64,000 bases of DNA from Mycolicibacterium moriokaense (GCF_010726085.1 NZ_AP022560.1:2046001-2110000); one strand, 5' to 3'. Positions 48,686 to 60,661 are shown, counted from the first letter of the stretch. Notes: generated from the sequence alone by a model not told the origin. Program-made: numbers and translations.

Positions 48686-49828
48686 TCAGCGCCCCGCGGG
48701 ATCCAGGCCCAGCGACATGCCGGCCAGTCCGCGCTTACGGCTGGACAGTGCGTCGGCGATCTTGCGTAATTCCTTGCCCGCCACCGAATCCGGTGCTGAC
48801 AGCACCAGCGGAACCCCGGCGTCGCCCGCCGCCACCAGTGCGGGATCCAGCGGCACCTGGCCGAGCAGTGGCACGTCGGCGCCCACCGAACGGGACAGGT
48901 TCTCGGCGACCTGCTTGCCGCCGCCCTCGCCGAAGATTTGCATCGTGGTGCCGTCGGGGAGCAGCAGTCCGGACATGTTCTCGACGACACCGGCGATACG
49001 CTGACGGGTCTGCAGCGCGATCGCGCCTGCCCGCTCGGCCACCTCGGCGGCGGCCAGCTGCGGCGTCGTCACCACCAGGATCTCCGCGCCGGGGATCAAC
49101 TGGGCCACCGAGATGGCGATATCCCCGGTGCCCGGCGGCAGGTCGAGCAGCAGCACGTCCAGATCGCCCCAGTAGACGTCGGCCAGGAACTGCTGCAGCG
49201 CCCGGTGCAGCATCGGCCCGCGCCACACCACGGGGGTGTTGCCCTGGGTGAACATCGAGATCGAAATCAGCCGGACGTCGTGGGCCACGGGCGGCACGAT
49301 CATCGACTCGACCTGGGTAGGCCGGTCGGTGGTGCCCATCATCCGGGGGACCGAGTGCCCGTAGATGTCGGCGTCGAGCACACCGACGGACAGTCCGCGG
49401 GCGGCCATCGCCGCGGCGAGGTTGACGGTGACGCTGGACTTTCCCACACCGCCCTTCCCGGAGGCGACGGCGTACACCCGCGTCAGGGATCCGGGCTGGG
49501 CGAAGGGGATGACGGGCTCACGGGAATCGCCGCGCAGCTGCTTGCGCAGTTCGGTGCGTTGCTCGTCGTTCATCACGTCGAGGGTCACCTTGACGGCGCC
49601 GGTCCCCGGGACATCGGCGACCGCCTGGCGGACGAGTTCGGAGATCTCGGTCTTCTTCGGGCATGCCGCAGTGGTCAGATACACCTCGACGTGCACCCCG
49701 CCGTCGGGCTCGACGGTCACGTTCTTGACCATGCCGAGCTCGGTGATCGGCCGCCGCAGCTCGGGGTCGATCACCTTCGTCAACCCAGCGCGGACTGCGG
49801 ATTCCAGGTCAGGAGAAGTTGAGGACAT
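48686..49828 (-). CDS. mrp: Mrp/ApbC-type iron-sulfur cluster carrier ATPase
   Basis: A 380-residue protein with an N-terminal MIP18/FeS-assembly domain (LTKVIDPELRRPITELGMV) and a ParA-like ATPase. The deviant Walker A is SGKGGVGKS at residues 123-131, and VLLLDLPPGTGDIAISVAQ is the switch region. Mrp proteins carry Fe-S clusters to apo-proteins. ATG 49828 is used; GTG 49831 is immediately upstream. In M. tuberculosis a few extra genes stand between tatB and mrp (recalled), which are absent here. Confidence 0.94.
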   Translation of the reverse strand: MSSTSPDLESAVRAGLTKVIDPELRRPITELGMVKNVTVEPDGGVHVEVYLTTAACPKKTEISELVRQAVADVPGTGAVKVTLDVMNDEQRTELRKQLRGDSREPVIPFAQPGSLTRVYAVASGKGGVGKSSVTVNLAAAMAARGLSVGVLDADIYGHSVPRMMGTTDRPTQVESMIVPPVAHDVRLISISMFTQGNTPVVWRGPMLHRALQQFLADVYWGDLDVLLLDLPPGTGDIAISVAQLIPGAEILVVTTPQLAAAEVAERAGAIALQTRQRIAGVVENMSGLLLPDGTTMQIFGEGGGKQVAENLSRSVGADVPLLGQVPLDPALVAAGDAGVPLVLSAPDSVAGKELRKIADALSSRKRGLAGMSLGLDPAGR

Positions 49829-49860
49829 CACGTCGAGTCTAAGCCGACTCGACGGGCGTC

Positions 49861-51405
49861 CTAACCAGCCGGTGGGGGCGGTGGACCGGGCAGCGGTGCC
49901 TGGGCGGGCGCCGGCGATGGTCCGGGTGGCGTACCCAGCGGTGCCTGAGCAGGGCCTGGCGCAGGTGCCAGCGGTGCAGGGCCCGGTGGCGGCGCCATCG
50001 GCATGGGTCCGGGCGGCGTCCCAAGCGGTGCGGGACCGGGCGGCGTACCCACCGGCGTCAACGGACCCGGGGGAGGAGCCGTCCCCGGCGGAACCATCGG
50101 TTGTGCCACCGGCGGCGCGCCGATCGCGGACTGCAGCGGCGCGGGGTTGTCCTTGATGCAGAACACCGCGCACTCCGGCGTCTTCTTCGGCGGCGGTTGC
50201 AGCCACGGCGGCAGCCACTGCTGCGGCTGAGGCTCGGGCGTCGGCGCCACCGCAAGCGGGCCCGGTGCGGGTCCCGGCAGCGGGCCGAGCCGCTGGCCTG
50301 GCACGAATCCGGGCAACTGGCTGGCGACATCGCTGCGAGTCAGTGTCGGCATCAGCGCCAGCGGATCGTTGGCGGGCAGTCCGAGCGCGTTCATCGGCAG
50401 CCCGGGGCCGAGGCCCTGGTAGCCGTCGAGGTGCATGTCGCCGGAGTCCTCCAGAACGGGGACGGATCCGGTGATCGGCGGCAGGTCGACGGGCACCACG
50501 CCCGTCGCGTACGCGGCCGCCCAGCCAAGCACGTTGCGCGCGTAGGCCACCGAGTTGTTGTAGCGCAGGATCGCGGCCATCACGTGGGACTGGTCGCGAA
50601 GATTCATCCCGCCGCTGCACAGATAGCGCGCCGTGGCCAGGCTGGCGTCGAACAGGTTCTGCACCTCGGCCTTACCGTCGCCGTCACCGTCGGACGCGTA
50701 CCGGGCCCACGTTCCGGGCAGGAACTGCATCGGACCCATTGCGCGGGCGTAGGTCACGCGGTCGGCCGTGCGACTCTGCACGATGACCTCGTTGCCCGGC
50801 AGCGACCCGTCCAAGGCGGGGCCGTAGATGGGTCGCACCGCCGTGCCGCGGGAGTCGGTGGCGCCACCGTTGGCGTGCATCGACTCGATACGGCCGATGC
50901 CGGCCAGCAGGTTCCAGCTGACGCCGCACTCGGGGGCTGCCACTGCCATCATTCGCTCGGCGTTGCGATATGCCGCAAGTGCCATCGCCGGAATCCGAAG
51001 CGTGCCAGGAGCATTCACCACCGCAGCGGGCTGCGGAGAGGAGGACGAGGAGGCGGCGATGTGGAACGCGCTCGGCGACTTCGCGACCGCCACCACAGTT
51101 GGTCCGGGGCTCGTGCTGGACGACGATTCGACGGCGGCAAGGTTGGTGACCGCGGCGTTACGGACCGGCGAGTTGGGCTGTACCGATGCGCCAACCGCGC
51201 CGACCAGAATGATCGGCGCGATGACGGCGAACCCCGAGGCGACCCGGGCGCGAGCCGGGGTGAGGGCACCCCGGACCCGAGACGGCCGCAGGGCGTCGCG
51301 GACATTAACTGCGCGCACGCGCGAAACAGCACCGGTCGCCGAATGCGCGACTCGCCCGGTGAGGCGTCGCGCTGCCTTGAGGGCGGCTCCTCCCCCTATG
51401 TGCAC
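49861..51405 (-). CDS. membrane-anchored lytic transglycosylase (Rv1230c-like)
   Basis: A 514-residue cell-wall hydrolase. It has a basic cytoplasmic N-terminus, a membrane anchor near residues 58-76 (FAVIAPIILVGAVGA), a serine-rich linker and a lytic transglycosylase domain with catalytic glutamate in LAGIGRIESMHANGG and GPMQFLPGTWARYASDGDGDG. A long proline-rich tail repeats GTPPGP-like units to the C-terminus. It cleaves peptidoglycan glycan strands, releasing anhydromuropeptides. GTG 51405 is the start. The gap 51406-51493 shows AT-rich stretches fitting a promoter. Confidence 0.9.
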   Translation of the reverse strand: MHIGGGAALKAARRLTGRVAHSATGAVSRVRAVNVRDALRPSRVRGALTPARARVASGFAVIAPIILVGAVGASVQPNSPVRNAAVTNLAAVESSSSTSPGPTVVAVAKSPSAFHIAASSSSSPQPAAVVNAPGTLRIPAMALAAYRNAERMMAVAAPECGVSWNLLAGIGRIESMHANGGATDSRGTAVRPIYGPALDGSLPGNEVIVQSRTADRVTYARAMGPMQFLPGTWARYASDGDGDGKAEVQNLFDASLATARYLCSGGMNLRDQSHVMAAILRYNNSVAYARNVLGWAAAYATGVVPVDLPPITGSVPVLEDSGDMHLDGYQGLGPGLPMNALGLPANDPLALMPTLTRSDVASQLPGFVPGQRLGPLPGPAPGPLAVAPTPEPQPQQWLPPWLQPPPKKTPECAVFCIKDNPAPLQSAIGAPPVAQPMVPPGTAPPPGPLTPVGTPPGPAPLGTPPGPMPMAPPPGPAPLAPAPGPAQAPLGTPPGPSPAPAQAPLPGPPPPPAG

Positions 51406-51493
51406 TCAACCGTCCTTGGGTCTGTGGTGTTTGTGAACCAAGTCACCATACCTACTCGATAACGCGCGTGTTACAGCAATCGGGTTAGGCGTT

Positions 51494-52045
51494 TCAGCCG
51501 GATTTTTTAGTTCGGCGCTCGCTGTGCTCCGATTTGCTACCCCGGTCGTCCTTTTCGGACGCCGTTTGCGGCTGCAGTCGAATCAGCAGTTCGTGGATTT
51601 CCTCGAGTTCGCGGCGCAGATAATCGCGGGTGGCCACCTCGCCCACCGCCAACCGCAATGCGGCCAGCTCACGGGCCAGATACTCGGTGTCGGCCTTGGT
51701 CTGTTCGGCCCGCCTGCGGTCTTCCTCCAGCGCCACGCGGTCGCGGTTCTCCTGCCGATTCTGGGCCAGCAGAATCAACGGTGCCGCATATGCCGCCTGC
51801 GTGGAGAACGCGAGATTCAGCAGGATGAAGGGATACGGGTCCCATCGCCATTTCACGGCAAACAGATTGAGAGCCACCCAAACGATAACGAGGATGGTCT
51901 GCCAAGCCAGGTAGCGGCCGGTGCCGAGAAAGCGTGCGATCGACTCCGAAACCTTGCCGACGGTCTCCGCGTCGACGTTCAGTCCGAAGCGCCAGCGCGA
52001 GGTGCGCGGAGTGTCCAGGCGCTGACGTGCCGTCAGTTCGCTCAT
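51494..52045 (-). CDS. DUF1003 membrane protein
   Basis: A 183-residue protein with two transmembrane helices (LAWQTILVIVWVALNLFAV and FILLNLAFSTQAAYAAPLILLA), the DUF1003 core. It is followed by a conserved QNRQENRDRVALEEDRRR motif and a helical, charged C-terminus. DUF1003 proteins are uncharacterised; many lie next to MgtE or CBS genes. Its start overlaps the stop of the upstream MgtE-N/CBS gene by 4 nt, so the two proteins probably work together. Confidence 0.88.
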   Translation of the reverse strand: MSELTARQRLDTPRTSRWRFGLNVDAETVGKVSESIARFLGTGRYLAWQTILVIVWVALNLFAVKWRWDPYPFILLNLAFSTQAAYAAPLILLAQNRQENRDRVALEEDRRRAEQTKADTEYLARELAALRLAVGEVATRDYLRRELEEIHELLIRLQPQTASEKDDRGSKSEHSERRTKKSG

Positions 52046-53331
52046 GGTGCGCCCTCGCTGCTCAACTCGGGTTCTTCCTGTTCGCGCCAGTCGTGCGGCA
52101 GCAGATGGTCGAGCACGTCGTCGACCGACACCGCCCCGAGGAGGTGGTTCTCGTCATCGACGACCGGCCCGCAGACCAGGTTGTAGGCGGCGAAATACCG
52201 CGTGACCGCAGCCAGCGAGTCCTCCGGCGCCAGATTCGGCAGGTCGGTGTCGATGATTCCGCTGACCAGGTCCGCGGGAGGTTCGCGCAGCAGCCGCTGC
52301 AGGTGCACACAGCCCAAATAGTGACCCGTCGGGGTCGCCGTCGGCGCCCTGGTGACGAACACCAGAGACGCGAGCGCAGGCGTGAGGTCGGGGTCGCGGA
52401 CGCGGGCCAATGCCTCGGCGACCGTGGTGTCCGGGGCCAGCACCACCGGCTCCGACGTCATCAGACCGCCCGCGGTGTCGGGCGAGTGCGACAGCAGTCG
52501 GCGCACATCCTCGGAGTCCTCGGGGTCCATCCGCCGCAGGAACTGCTCGGCGTCCAGGGGGTGCATCGAACCCAAGAGGTCGGCGGCGTCGTCGGGATCC
52601 ATCGCCTCGAGCACGTCAGCGGCCCGTTCCGCGGGCAGCTGGCGCAGCATGTTGGCCTGCTGGTCTTCGGGCAGCTCCTGGAGCACGTCGGCCAGCCGCT
52701 CGTCGTCAAGCGCGTTGACCACCTCGTAGCGCCGTTTGTCCGGCAGCTCGCGGATCGCCTCGGCCACCTCGACCGCGCGCTGTCCGACGAACTGCTCCAG
52801 CAGCTGTGCCACACCCTGGTCGGGCATCGCCAGGCCCGACGGGGTCAGCCCCTGGACCTGGTGCCAGTCGACGATAGAGACATTGCTGCGGCGACCCAGG
52901 CGCCGCGCCGGCCGCACCGCGACCTTGGTCACCATCCAGTCGCGCGTGCGAGTCTGTTCGATGCCCAGATCGACGACGTACAAGTCGAGTCCGCTGAGCT
53001 GTGGTTGCTCGGGATCCTCGACGCGCACCACGGTTTCGACCACCTGTCCCAGCACCAGCACCTCGCCCGGGCGTTGGGTGAACTTGCGCAGCGACACGCT
53101 ACCGGTCGCCAACGTCACAGCGCCGGGATCGATTGCGGTGACTCGCAGAATCGGTACGAAAATCCTTCGGCGCGTGAGCAATTCGACGACGAGGCCGAGC
53201 ACACGCGGCTGCTGGCGCACGATGCTGATGCTGATCACCACATCGCGCACGCGGCCGATGGACTCGCCGTCGGGCCCAAGCACGACCATCCCCACGAGTC
53301 GGGCCGCATAGACCCTGTTCACCGCCGCCAT
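52042..53331 (-). CDS. PRC-barrel/MgtE-N/CBS protein lacking the transporter domain
   Basis: A 429-residue soluble protein. A PRC-barrel-like N-terminus (RLVGMVVLGPDGESIGRVRDVVI) and a second similar half precede an MgtE N-domain (ELPDKRRYEVVNALDDERLADVLQELPEDQ, repeated helices) and a pair of CBS motifs (MTSEPVVLAPDTTVAEAL). There is no MgtE membrane domain, unlike true Mg2+ channels. It could be a Mg2+/nucleotide sensor acting on the DUF1003 membrane partner. ATG 53331 starts the gene; it is divergent from the CoA lyase. Confidence 0.87.
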   Translation of the reverse strand: MAAVNRVYAARLVGMVVLGPDGESIGRVRDVVISISIVRQQPRVLGLVVELLTRRRIFVPILRVTAIDPGAVTLATGSVSLRKFTQRPGEVLVLGQVVETVVRVEDPEQPQLSGLDLYVVDLGIEQTRTRDWMVTKVAVRPARRLGRRSNVSIVDWHQVQGLTPSGLAMPDQGVAQLLEQFVGQRAVEVAEAIRELPDKRRYEVVNALDDERLADVLQELPEDQQANMLRQLPAERAADVLEAMDPDDAADLLGSMHPLDAEQFLRRMDPEDSEDVRRLLSHSPDTAGGLMTSEPVVLAPDTTVAEALARVRDPDLTPALASLVFVTRAPTATPTGHYLGCVHLQRLLREPPADLVSGIIDTDLPNLAPEDSLAAVTRYFAAYNLVCGPVVDDENHLLGAVSVDDVLDHLLPHDWREQEEPELSSEGAP

Positions 53332-53350
53332 GCCTAAAAGGGTAGAGAGT

Positions 53351-54313
53351 GTGGTTGTGGAAAACCGTTATCGACCCCGCCGAACGATCCTTTCGGTTCC
53401 CGGCAGCAGCATGAAGATGATCCAGAAGGCGAAGAATCTGCCCGCCGATGAGGTCTTCCTCGATCTCGAGGACGCCGTCGCGCCCGACGCCAAAGCCGAG
53501 GCCCGCGCACAGGTTGCGGCCGCGTTGGCCGAGCCCGGATGGGCCGGACAACTGCGTGGAGTTCGGGTCAACGACTGGACCACGCCGTGGACCCACGCCG
53601 ACATCATCGACGTGGTTTCGGCCGCAGGCGCGTCGCTCGACATCGTGGTGCTGCCGAAGGTGTCCGACGTCTCGCACATCCATGCGCTCGATCTGCTGCT
53701 CAGCCAACTCGAGGCGACGCACGGATTTCCGTTGGGCCGTATCGGCATTGAAGCCCAGATCGAGAACGCCGAAGGCTTGACGAACATCGATGCGATCGCC
53801 GCGGGCCCACGCGTGCAGGCGCTGGTGCTCGGCCCGGCCGACATGGCCGCCAGCCTCAACATGCGCACGCTGGAGGTCGGCGAACAGCCTGAGGGTTACG
53901 ACGTAGGCGATGCCCACCACCACGTGCTCATGCGGATTCTCGTCGCCGCCCGCGCCCGCGGCATCCTGGCGATCGACGGTCCGTACCTGAAAGTGCGCGA
54001 CGTCGACGGCTTCCGTCGCGTCGCGGGGCGATCCGCCGCGCTGGGCTATGACGGCAAGTGGGTGCTGCACCCCGACCAGATCGCGGCGGGCAACGAGATC
54101 TTCAGCCCGCGCCAGGAGGCCTACGACCACGCGGAGCTGATTCTGGAGGCCTATGAGTGGCACACCTCGCAGGCAGGCGGGGCCAGGGGAGCGGTGATGC
54201 TCGGCGACGAGATGATCGACGAGGCCAGTCGCAAGATGGCCTTGGTGATCGCGGGCAAGGGCCGCGCCGCCGGGATGGAACGCAAGGGCGAACGCTTCCG
54301 TCCGCCGGAGTGA
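53351..54313 (+). CDS. HpcH/HpaI-fold CoA-ester lyase (CitE-like)
   Basis: A 320-residue TIM-barrel lyase. Signatures are RTILSVPGSS, DEVFLDLEDAVAP (metal-binding E and D), GIEAQIENAEG and ALVLGPADMAASL, then GKWVLHPDQI. The family includes malyl-CoA, beta-methylmalyl-CoA and citramalyl-CoA lyases, which split 3-hydroxyacyl-CoA to acetyl-CoA and an oxoacid. The exact substrate is not readable. GTG 53351 (AAAGGG upstream) or GTG 53357 are starts; ATG 53330 would overlap the divergent start codon. Confidence 0.85.
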   Translation: MVVENRYRPRRTILSVPGSSMKMIQKAKNLPADEVFLDLEDAVAPDAKAEARAQVAAALAEPGWAGQLRGVRVNDWTTPWTHADIIDVVSAAGASLDIVVLPKVSDVSHIHALDLLLSQLEATHGFPLGRIGIEAQIENAEGLTNIDAIAAGPRVQALVLGPADMAASLNMRTLEVGEQPEGYDVGDAHHHVLMRILVAARARGILAIDGPYLKVRDVDGFRRVAGRSAALGYDGKWVLHPDQIAAGNEIFSPRQEAYDHAELILEAYEWHTSQAGGARGAVMLGDEMIDEASRKMALVIAGKGRAAGMERKGERFRPPE

Positions 54314-54314
54314 C

Positions 54315-54731
54315 CTACTGCAGGGTGCTGACGCCGAGCGCGATGTAGATGAACACCACGACCAATGCCAAGGCGACGAACACGCCGCCGATGATCGTGC
54401 CCGCCAACGCCAATCCCCAGCCCTCCTGGCCGGTGCGTTTGGTCTCGCGCATTGCGATGACGCCCATGATGAGTCCGACGATCGCGAGCGGTGCACAACA
54501 CAACCAACCCGCGATGGAGGTGACGAGCGAAGCGACCGCTGTGCCGTTCGTGCCCGGCGGCCGGACTGGCCGATACGGGTCATACATCGGGTAATAGGGG
54601 ACTGTGCCCGGGTAGCCGGGTGGTGGCGGTGCGTAGATCGGCGGGGGCAACCCGGTGTCCTCCAGCGGCGGGAATTCGACGCCTCCGCTGCTCGACTCGT
54701 ATGCCGGACGTTCCGGGCCGCCGGTGGTCAT
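54315..54731 (-). CDS. DUF4190 membrane protein, copy 2
   Basis: A 138-residue protein: a proline/tyrosine-rich N-terminal third (PPPIYAPPPPGYPGTVPYYP) and two transmembrane helices in a DUF4190 unit, TAVASLVTSIAGWLCCAPLAIVGLIMGVIAM and GLALAGTIIGGVFVALALVVVF. The first residue follows the stop of copy 1 with no gap (TAGATG). The two paralogues are therefore translated from one message. Function is unknown. Confidence 0.87.
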   Translation of the reverse strand: MTTGGPERPAYESSSGGVEFPPLEDTGLPPPIYAPPPPGYPGTVPYYPMYDPYRPVRPPGTNGTAVASLVTSIAGWLCCAPLAIVGLIMGVIAMRETKRTGQEGWGLALAGTIIGGVFVALALVVVFIYIALGVSTLQ

Positions 54732-55457
54732 CTACCCGCTGCTGATCGCGGCGATGGTCCAGACGCCGTTGATGAGCAGCGTTATCACGCCCACCGCAAT
54801 GCCCGCGATCGCAAGCCCGTTCCCGTTCTCGCCGCTCTGCTTGATCTGGTTCATGGCGACGAAGCCGAGCACTATCCCGACGACCGAACCGATGCCACAG
54901 CAGACTCCGACGATCGATGCCACCAGTGAGCCGATCGCCATCGGATTGGTTTTCTGCGCGGGCGGCGCGCCGTACGCGCCGTAGCCGCCAGGAGCAGGTG
55001 GACCGAAACCGGGTGGCGGACCGAAACCGGGTGGCGGGGGGCCGAAGCCGGGCGGCGGTGTGCCGTAGGGCGGGGGTGGCGGATATCCGGGTGCGCCCGG
55101 CGCCCCGAACCCGCCCGGGGTGGTGTACGGCGGTGGTGGTGGATAGCCGGGTGGGGGAGGAAAGTTTGGATCCGGCGCAGGAGGTACGCCGCCCTGCGAG
55201 TAGTCGGGCGCCTGATACGGCGGTGGCGGCTGGTAGGCCTGCGGTTCGTACGAGGGCGGTTCGAATGAGGGTGCCGGTGGCTCAAATGGCTGCGCCGGCT
55301 GCCGGTAGACCGCGGTGATGTCGTCGATCGGTTGCGGAGTCGGCTCTTGGGTCTGCTCGATCGGCGGGGCCTCGTAGCTGGTCGACGTCGGCTCGGAAGC
55401 TCCTGAGTCGGAGCCGGATGACGCCGATTGGCCAGCGTCTTCGCCCGGATTTGTCAT
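54732..55457 (-). CDS. DUF4190 membrane protein, copy 1, proline-rich
   Basis: A 241-residue protein. The first two thirds are disordered and proline-rich (PPPPYQAPDYSQGG, repeats of PPPGFG), and the end is a two-helix DUF4190 unit (MAIGSLVASIVGVCCGIGSVVGIVLGFVAM, AIAGIAVGVITLLINGVW) close to that of the next gene. Proline-rich cytoplasmic tails of this sort often hold phosphorylation or scaffold sites. ATG 55457 is chosen over 55505 by hydrophilicity and divergence from the next gene. No function can be given. Confidence 0.86.
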   Translation of the reverse strand: MTNPGEDAGQSASSGSDSGASEPTSTSYEAPPIEQTQEPTPQPIDDITAVYRQPAQPFEPPAPSFEPPSYEPQAYQPPPPYQAPDYSQGGVPPAPDPNFPPPPGYPPPPPYTTPGGFGAPGAPGYPPPPPYGTPPPGFGPPPPGFGPPPGFGPPAPGGYGAYGAPPAQKTNPMAIGSLVASIVGVCCGIGSVVGIVLGFVAMNQIKQSGENGNGLAIAGIAVGVITLLINGVWTIAAISSG

Positions 55458-55576
55458 GCTGATCAACCTAGCGCAAATACAGGGCACCTTTGGGGAGCCG
55501 AACACGTTGGTTGGATGAGAACGCCAGAAGGATCAGCGATGACACCCGGCGCGCTTTAGAGGAGAATGAGGACGCG

Positions 55577-56098
55577 ATGACCAGCCCGTTTCAGCCCGGC
55601 CAGCAGTCAGGCGCAACACCCGGCACCCCAACGCGACGCGGTCCGGTGAACCTGCCGACTCCTCCCAAAGGCTGGCCGATCGGTTCCTACCCCACCTATG
55701 CCGAAGCTCAGCGTGCGGTGGACTACCTGTCAGATCAGCAGTTCCCGGTCCAGCAGGTGACCATCGTCGGTGTCGACCTGATGCAGGTGGAACGCGTAAC
55801 CGGCAGGCTGACGTGGCCCAAGGTGCTCGGTGGCGGTGTGCTCACCGGCGCATGGTTGGGCCTGTTCATCGGCCTGATCCTCGGTTTCTTCAGCCCGAAC
55901 CCGTGGGGCGCACTAATCACCGGCCTGGTTGCCGGTGTCTTCTTCGGCCTCATCACGTCGGCGATCCCGTACGCGATGGCACGCGGCACAAGAGATTTCA
56001 GCTCGACGATGCAACTCGTCGCCGGGCGTTACGACGTCCTGTGCGACCCGCAGAACGCCGAACGCGGGCGGGACCTGCTGGCGCGCTTGACGATCTAG
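55577..56098 (+). CDS. general-stress-protein-17M-like membrane protein (Rv1234-like)
   Basis: A 173-residue protein. An N-terminal domain with GWPIGSYPTYAEAQRAVDYLSDQQFPVQQVTIVG resembles the ferredoxin-like heat-shock/17M fold. Two membrane segments follow (GGGVLTGAWLGLFIGLILGF, LITGLVAGVFFGLITSAI), then a soluble end, QLVAGRYDVLCDPQNAERGRDLLA. Function unknown. ATG 55577 follows GAGGAG. It is 118 bp from the divergent DUF4190 pair. Confidence 0.82.
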   Translation: MTSPFQPGQQSGATPGTPTRRGPVNLPTPPKGWPIGSYPTYAEAQRAVDYLSDQQFPVQQVTIVGVDLMQVERVTGRLTWPKVLGGGVLTGAWLGLFIGLILGFFSPNPWGALITGLVAGVFFGLITSAIPYAMARGTRDFSSTMQLVAGRYDVLCDPQNAERGRDLLARLTI

Positions 56099-56130
56099 TC
56101 CCACCGCTCGCGCCTACACCCGGGCGTTAG

Positions 56131-58613
<2,483 letters not shown>

Positions 58614-58614
58614 C

Positions 58615-59451
58615 ATGGGGGATCGGGTGACAGGGCGCCGCGCCACGGGGTGGATCGTCATCGACCTCCTCGTCGTGATCTACGCGTTGTTCCCGGTGTT
58701 GTGGATCCTGAGCCTGTCGCTCAAGCCGACGTCAAGTGTCAAGGACGGCAAGCTGATTCCGGCGCAGATCACGTTCGACAATTACAAGGGGATCTTCTCC
58801 GGAAATGCGTTCAGCTCGGCCCTGATCAACTCGATCGGGATCGGGCTCATCACCACGCTGATCGCGGTGGTCATCGGCGGGATGGCGGCGTATGCGGTCG
58901 CCCGTCTGGCATTCCCTGGTAAGCGGCTGCTCGTCGGAGTCGCGCTGTTGATCGCGATGTTCCCGCAGATCTCGCTGGTGACCCCGATCTTCAACATCGA
59001 GCGTCGGCTCGGGTTGTTCGACACGTGGCCCGGCCTGATCATCCCGTACATCACGTTCGCGCTGCCGTTGGCGATCTACACGCTGTCGGCGTTCTTCCGT
59101 GAGATCCCTTGGGATCTGGAGAAGGCGGCGAAGATGGACGGCGCCACGCCGTCGCAGGCGTTCCGCAAGGTGATCGCCCCGCTGGCCGCTCCGGGCATCG
59201 TCACCGCGGCCATCCTGGTGTTCATCTTCGCGTGGAACGACCTGCTGCTGGCGTTGTCACTGACCGCGACGCAGCGCGCGATCACGGCTCCCGTCGCGAT
59301 CGCGAACTTCACGGGCAGTTCACAATTCGAGGAACCGACCGGGTCGATCGCCGCCGGCGCGATGGTCATCACCATCCCGATCATTATCTTTGTTCTCATC
59401 TTCCAGCGACGGATCGTCGCCGGCCTGACGTCCGGTGCGGTGAAGGGGTAG
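58615..59451 (+). CDS. sugB: trehalose ABC transporter permease SugB
   Basis: A 278-residue permease with six membrane segments; the EAA loop is [23 protein letters not shown], near residues 169-191. SugA and SugB form the channel of the importer. The ATG at 58615 directly follows the sugA stop; the gene is 4 nt from sugC. Sequence and order agree with the mycobacterial sugABC operon. Confidence 0.95.
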   Translation: MGDRVTGRRATGWIVIDLLVVIYALFPVLWILSLSLKPTSSVKDGKLIPAQITFDNYKGIFSGNAFSSALINSIGIGLITTLIAVVIGGMAAYAVARLAFPGKRLLVGVALLIAMFPQISLVTPIFNIERRLGLFDTWPGLIIPYITFALPLAIYTLSAFFREIPWDLEKAAKMDGATPSQAFRKVIAPLAAPGIVTAAILVFIFAWNDLLLALSLTATQRAITAPVAIANFTGSSQFEEPTGSIAAGAMVITIPIIIFVLIFQRRIVAGLTSGAVKG

Positions 59452-59455
59452 TTCG

Positions 59456-60661
59456 ATGGCCGAAATTGTGTTGGACCGGGTGACCAAGAGTTACCCCAAC
59501 GGCGCGACGGCGGTGAAGGAACTCTCGATCACGATCGCCGACGGTGAGTTCATCATCCTGGTTGGACCGTCCGGCTGTGGGAAGTCGACCACGCTCAACA
59601 TGATCGCCGGCCTCGAGGACATCTCCTCGGGCGAGCTGCGCATCGGCGGCGAGCGGGTCAACGAGAAGGCGCCAAAGGACCGCGACATCGCAATGGTGTT
59701 CCAGTCCTACGCGCTCTACCCACACATGACCGTGCGCCAGAACATCGCGTTCCCGCTGACCCTAGCCAAGATGAACAAGGCCGAGATCGCGCAGAAGGTC
59801 GACGAGGCAGCGAAAGTCCTTGACCTGACCGAGCTTCTGGACCGCAAACCGGCACAGCTCTCCGGCGGCCAGCGGCAGCGGGTGGCGATGGGGCGTGCGA
59901 TCGTGCGCAACCCCAAGGCGTTCCTGATGGACGAGCCGTTGTCGAATCTCGACGCCAAGCTTCGCGTGCAGATGCGGTCGGAGATCGCGCGGCTGCAGAA
60001 CAAGCTCGGCACCACCACCGTCTACGTCACGCACGACCAAACCGAGGCCATGACGCTCGGGGACCGCGTGGTGGTCCTGCTCGCGGGGGAAGTGCAGCAG
60101 ATCGGCACGCCTGAGGAGCTGTACAACCGCCCGGCCAATCTGTTCGTCGCGGGATTCATCGGATCTCCCGCCATGAATTTCTTCCCGGCGACAATCACCG
60201 ACATCGGCGTGCGCCTGCCCTTCGGTGAGGTCACGCTGCCCCCGGGGACCCACGACCTGCTCGCCCGACGCAACGCCCCCAGGGACGTGATCGTCGGCCT
60301 GCGGCCCGAACATCTCGAGGACGCCTCGGTTTTGGATGGCTATGCGCGCATCAGCGCCTCGACGTTCGACGTGGCGGTCGATATGGTCGAGTCGCTGGGC
60401 GCCGACAAGTACGTGCACTTCAAGAGCGAGGGGGCCGGCGCACAGGCCGCTCAGCTCGCCGAGTTGGCCAACGAGTCCGGTGTCGGCGAGAACGAGTTCG
60501 TGGCACGGGTTTCCACCGAATCCCAGGCGAAAACCGGCGCCACGATCCAGCTGGCGTTCGATACCTCGAAGCTGACGATCTTCGACGCCGACACCGGCGG
60601 GAATCTGACTCTTCCCGACCACGCTGTCTCCCGCGAGCAGACGCCGCCGCAGGTCGAGTGA
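59456..60661 (+). CDS. sugC: trehalose ABC transporter ATPase SugC
   Basis: A 401-residue MalK/UgpC-type ATPase. Walker A GPSGCGKST (36-44), signature LSGGQRQRVAMGRA, Walker B AFLMDEPLSNLD and switch YVTHDQTEAMT form the ABC core, and the C-terminal 150 residues are the OB-fold TOBE domain (VIVGLRPEHLED). It powers LpqY-SugAB. Its stop overlaps the SUFU-domain gene start as GTGA. Confidence 0.95.
   Translation: MAEIVLDRVTKSYPNGATAVKELSITIADGEFIILVGPSGCGKSTTLNMIAGLEDISSGELRIGGERVNEKAPKDRDIAMVFQSYALYPHMTVRQNIAFPLTLAKMNKAEIAQKVDEAAKVLDLTELLDRKPAQLSGGQRQRVAMGRAIVRNPKAFLMDEPLSNLDAKLRVQMRSEIARLQNKLGTTTVYVTHDQTEAMTLGDRVVVLLAGEVQQIGTPEELYNRPANLFVAGFIGSPAMNFFPATITDIGVRLPFGEVTLPPGTHDLLARRNAPRDVIVGLRPEHLEDASVLDGYARISASTFDVAVDMVESLGADKYVHFKSEGAGAQAAQLAELANESGVGENEFVARVSTESQAKTGATIQLAFDTSKLTIFDADTGGNLTLPDHAVSREQTPPQVE

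Noticed and set aside
49861..50110. Proline-rich repeat in the transglycosylase as a VNTR
   Set aside because: The GTPPGP-like units are irregular at DNA level, so they are low-complexity coding rather than a clean tandem repeat.
51406..51493. c-di-AMP (ydaO-type) riboswitch before the transglycosylase
   Set aside because: Such riboswitches occur upstream of cell-wall hydrolase genes, but the 88-bp gap is too short to hold one.
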